This document shows positions 60,611 through 64,000 of a stretch of DNA of 64,000 bases, piece by piece. The notes under the pieces were generated by a model. That model did not search any database. It was not told where the DNA came from and saw only the letters and a program-made list of their open reading frames with translations. Both the position numbers and the translations under genes were made by a program. Numbering within the stretch: the stretch's first letter is position 1; each line of letters starts with the position of its first letter. The stretch is from the NCBI GenBank assembly GCA_963969595.1, contig OZ018415.1:8990001-9054000 (forward strand), in the 5' to 3' direction. Origin of the DNA: Neckera pumila. Taxonomy: Eukaryota > Streptophyta > Bryopsida > Hypnales > Neckeraceae.

Positions 60611-63217
60611 AAGCATGAGTAATGTGTGGCGGTGCAACCAAAAGTCAAACGGACCTTTGCAGGCTCCAGATTTTTTCTAATAAGCATAAACGAAGAATCG
60701 ACTTATGCATCTTGGAACTTTCGAAAATGATTTTCTTTGTTGACTACCTTAGGGAAAGAGTTGCATTCTTTCAAGGTTATCCTCGCAAGGACGCTGATGA
60801 CTAAAAGTTCCCCGACAAATGACTTTCAGGAACACAATAAAAACTAAGAATACACCTATTCTTCGATCCAAGAATCTAATAATTTCTGTCCGAATTATCT
60901 TGATGATGAACACTTTGGTGATAGCCGAGCCCTTACGCGAATACAAACCCTAATTGCAGCCCGTACTCGTGGAGATGCCCTTAAAAGCGTATGGTGTCCA
61001 CCAATCTCCCACCACATAAAACGAAAATAAAAACACCGCCCCATTCATTAGGCAGAGAGCCAGCAATGTCAACTACTCAATTGCTCTTTGTATATTCGTT
61101 CGGGAAATGATGTGTCATCAGTTGACCATTGTGACAATCCTGTTTTGAAAATTCTAAAATTCCAAGTAGCAAGCTGCCAGCACTCGAGTGTGCGAATCCA
61201 CGAGGACAGAATAATATGAGTGAGTTGGACTTCAGATCTCTCGATCTGCTGCAGATGCGACCATGCTAGTTGACCAGTCCGGCTTGAAATGTACGTCCCT
61301 TCCATACAAACAATGGATAGTTCATGTGATGTCAACCTGCAAACTGAAAGCTGGGTCTCGGTCTCCTGGCCCAACTTGTCCAGCAAATTGGGTAGACTAC
61401 TTGCAGGATTAATTTTCACTTCTGGTGAGACCAGTTGGTGCAGCCAAGTTGGACAGCTCGATCACGACGACGGAGCTTCTTCCCTGGAAAACTGAAGGCA
61501 TAATTTTCACTCCTTCGATCCGATCTTGCTGCCCTTTAGGAATCTGTACGTACCTACAGTGAGCTAGTACACATGTGGTAATATCCTTCAGGACCGGAAG
61601 TCCTCTGTACTGGAATATTATATTTTCCAATGGCTGAGTGTAACGTAAAGTCGTACTAGGGTAAGCAGTCTAGGGCGGAATATGCGTGTGCGCGGAGTCG
61701 TACTGTTGATGCAATGGTGGAACACGAAAGAAGACCTTCGCCAAATGACAGGGAAACTGCTGCAGGCTTGGACGTGCGGTCCTTTAGCAGTCCCTGCCGG
61801 CTTTGGTTTGCTTCGCTTTTCTGCCATGGCCTTTCTTTTTCAGGCCATGACTTTTTGTGGAGGGGAACGCCGCAACCACCGTTCTTACAATTTCAGCCAG
61901 AGGGAGAATTAATATGTGTCAGCTACTGTGGTCAACCTGTTTGGGTGGGCACTATTAATAGTATAGTTTAATCTTATTGGCGTCCTTAACTTGCGAGTGC
62001 ATGCACAAAGATATTCTTGAAATTGTGGGCGATAAGTCTGACAGATTCAGAGTGACGCTACCGAAAAGCCAGCTTGCAGAAAATTCTTCTTTCTCGCTGA
62101 GTAGTTTTCTGGCAATTGCCGATGCCCAAGTCGTATGATACAGGCTTGGGACGACGACTGTACATCTTTAATTGAGACATTCTGCGATGGAGTAGCCACG
62201 TCTAGCAATCATTGCTAAAACCTACAGTGAACAACACGGCCAGCAACTCTCTGATATGGGGCTAATGCCTGGATAATGCTTGGAATTACAGCAGCTAGCT
62301 GTAGGGTGGAAAGCAAGGAGTATTGACAGGCAACATTCCAAGATCGACCTTTCGGTTTGATCTGCTAATTCAAAATTCAAGGAAAGAATCTGCTGAATTG
62401 TCTGCAAGGAGAAGCTGTACCAGCTGATGTACACTCCGTCAGTTTCTAAGCTGCTAAGCACTTGTACGGTTGTATCAAAGGACCCAAAGTCACTGGTTTC
62501 ACCTCCACCCGAGAAATAGATGGCATTCAGAGACTACATGCAAGGCAATATTCAACAAAGTGGTAGGAGTGCAAATAAAATGGCAGCGCTTAAATGCGGC
62601 TGGTACTAAAATTAAAAAAGAAGTACTAAATTCAAAGTTTTTGATCTCTGACCAACACAATGTTTGGCACTGTGAAATACGCCAATATGTCGATATATCC
62701 AGCCTGTTACAACAATTGATTCCTTAGCTGGCTGTGTGTCATCCGAAGCTAATTCATAAAAGGCAGCTATTACAGGAAAGCAATTATGTACAGATTCACA
62801 CAATTGTCGCACATGATGCAGGCATTCGTCGCTGGTCCTCTACACAAAGCACTCACTCAGTCTAAGTTCGATCGCAACCGCAAGGTATTCGGAATTAATT
62901 ATTCTACACGCGAGCTCTAAGTCTCTAACTCGCAGCTAGTATCGATTCGACATCTAATCTACCCTCGAATTAACAAATAATTGAGATCTAGCTTTGGAGT
63001 AGTTCATGGATGATTGGATGTCCAATGCTTATAATGAAGAATCAAAGTTATTCTGAAACTTGTTAACTAGATAAATAACCGAGGTTGGTTCCAGTATCAG
63101 AATAACGCAAATTCTTCCATTATATGCTAATATCGACAAAAACCATCAGGCTTGCTCGACACTGCTGAACTACTGAACGTGAGAATCATTCTAGCCTGTA
63201 CACTCACCCGTAATCGC
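60611..63217. other. 3' flank of second GARP gene, no recognised gene
   Basis: The composition is balanced again. Overlapping short frames on both strands (for example minus 61069-61419 and plus 61682-61971) have no recognised domain. The last few hundred bases before 63217 are probably the 3' UTR of the minus-strand GARP gene. The line at 60660 (GGCTCCAGATTTTTTCTAAT) matches 44205, a short shared repeat. Confidence 0.4.
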
Positions 63218-63835
63218 TCACCATGTCGACATCGAAAGATCTAATGTCAGGTCCAGCTCAACATTCTTGGGGTGCACTGCCTGGGCCAACTCCTCCCCCT
63301 CATCAGCGGGTCCAGTCGACATAGTCAAATCCAGCTGGAGCCCGTCCCCAGAGAGGCCTGACCCCATGTGTGCATGTCCCTTAGTCGACTGCGCCACTGA
63401 CAAGAAGTCCACGAACGGAGCCCGACCCTCCGTCTCTATGATGTCTGTACTGTACCGTGAGTTGCTTTGACTAATAACGGGCATGGTGCAGCTGCCCGGC
63501 CATGAATGCGGGCGAGACCACAGCGACAGAGCGGAGTTATCAAGCTTCAGAGACGGTGAGATCGGGTGGTACTGACTCCCATGAAGTTCTCGGAACCTCG
63601 GGCTCCATTTGTGCTCTGCCAAGTGGCGCTCATACGACATCGGGGGCAGATGGACACCGTGGTGGTGATGGTGAGATCCTGGTGTCTGAAACTCGTGATT
63701 AAGTTCCTCCATCGGGTTCCCAGTTTGGAACCGACTGTAAATGTTGGTGGGGCTGGGCACGCTGTCGAGTTGCGGCCTGGAAGCTGGTAAGGGCCCGTGT
63801 AATAATTTTCCAGCTTGATTGTTGTCCTGAAACTC
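63218..63835 (-). CDS. GARP-like transcription factor, last exon (partial gene)
   Basis: The minus-strand exon starts after an AG acceptor (AAATGCAG, exon from 63835) and is open for 205 codons to a TGA at 63218. The DNA-binding exons must lie to the right of the window. The visible part has a His run, then YHPISPSLKLDNSALSLWS, and ends QLDLTMSTGP ... VELDLTLDLSMSTW: two EAR-type LxLxL motifs at the very C-terminus, like the C-terminal LELTMSVGS and LTLDL of the gene at 28822. By this resemblance and proximity I infer a G2-like/GARP repressor, but without the DNA-binding domain in view the family call is not certain. A GT donor-like GTGAGC overlaps the stop codon, so an alternative 3' end is possible. 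Confidence 0.65.
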   Translation of the reverse strand, partial: EFQDNNQAGKLLHGPLPASRPQLDSVPSPTNIYSRFQTGNPMEELNHEFQTPGSHHHHHGVHLPPMSYERHLAEHKWSPRFRELHGSQYHPISPSLKLDNSALSLWSRPHSWPGSCTMPVISQSNSRYSTDIIETEGRAPFVDFLSVAQSTKGHAHMGSGLSGDGLQLDLTMSTGPADEGEELAQAVHPKNVELDLTLDLSMSTW

Positions 63836-64000
63836 CTGCATTTACCGTCATATAGTATTAGTTACATTCCGTGAAAATTATGACATTCAAGTGCAGAGTG
63901 CTACAAAAACTCGGACTCCTACAAAGTTGAGGTTCAAGACGCGCGAATGGAAAAATACCAATCTGACGATGATCTGAATTAACTAAACAAGACGATCGTC
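63836..64000 (-). other. Intron of second GARP-like gene
   Basis: The 165 bases between the acceptor and the window edge have stops in all minus-strand frames near the exon and fit intron sequence. Confidence 0.5.

Noticed and set aside
1..64000. CRISPR arrays, tRNA or rRNA genes, retrotransposon reverse transcriptase
   Set aside because: No regular repeat-spacer array, no tRNA-like cloverleaf or rRNA sequence, and no reverse transcriptase motif was seen on either strand.

Overview
The window looks like nuclear DNA of a land plant, probably a moss, liverwort or another non-seed plant. Evidence: two GARP (G2-like MYB) transcription-factor genes with plant-type introns, a three-exon TNP2 transposase and its En/Spm partner gene (plant CACTA hallmarks), remnants of a plant-type dynamin, and a SWIM-type zinc-finger pseudogene of a kind I associate with bryophyte genomes. 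The species is inference. No rRNA, tRNA, CRISPR array or bacterial-type operon was recognised.

Layout. (1) 1-11305: most of a CACTA (En/Spm) transposon whose left end lies outside the window. It carries two divergently transcribed, apparently intact genes: a TNP1/Ptta-En-Spm-like protein on the minus strand (first ATG at 3799, 3' part running off the left edge) and a 1130-residue TNP2 transposase on the plus strand (6298-10352). (2) 11306-14374: an extremely AT-rich island, then a second, gene-less CACTA relative that keeps a CACTA-type right end. (3) 14375-21600: a graveyard with minus-strand dynamin-like fragments and a plus-strand SWIM zinc-finger pseudogene. (4) 21600-28800: AT-rich repeat DNA passing into a more balanced region upstream of the first GARP gene. 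(5) 28822-31046: a complete four-exon GARP gene with repression-type (EAR-like) motifs. (6) 32400-60365: about 28 kb of gene-free, AT-rich DNA built largely of diverged, partly nested inverted-repeat transposons. (7) 60365-64000: balanced-composition DNA ending in the last exon of a second GARP gene on the minus strand, convergent with the first.

The most interesting content is the non-coding repeat landscape. One family begins TTAA-CCCCTAAAG and ends CTTTAGGGG-TTAA. One copy sits inside another, and comparison with an uninterrupted relative shows that TTAA was the target and was duplicated. This is piggyBac-like behaviour, which would be unusual in a land plant. A second family (ends GGRTNATTGCAAG) appears to make four-base target duplications, supported by two nested insertions with recognisable empty sites. 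There are also a third short MITE family, a large fold-back family and a near-perfect 133-bp inverted repeat. The non-autonomous elements encode nothing recognisable, so their transposases must be sought elsewhere in the genome.
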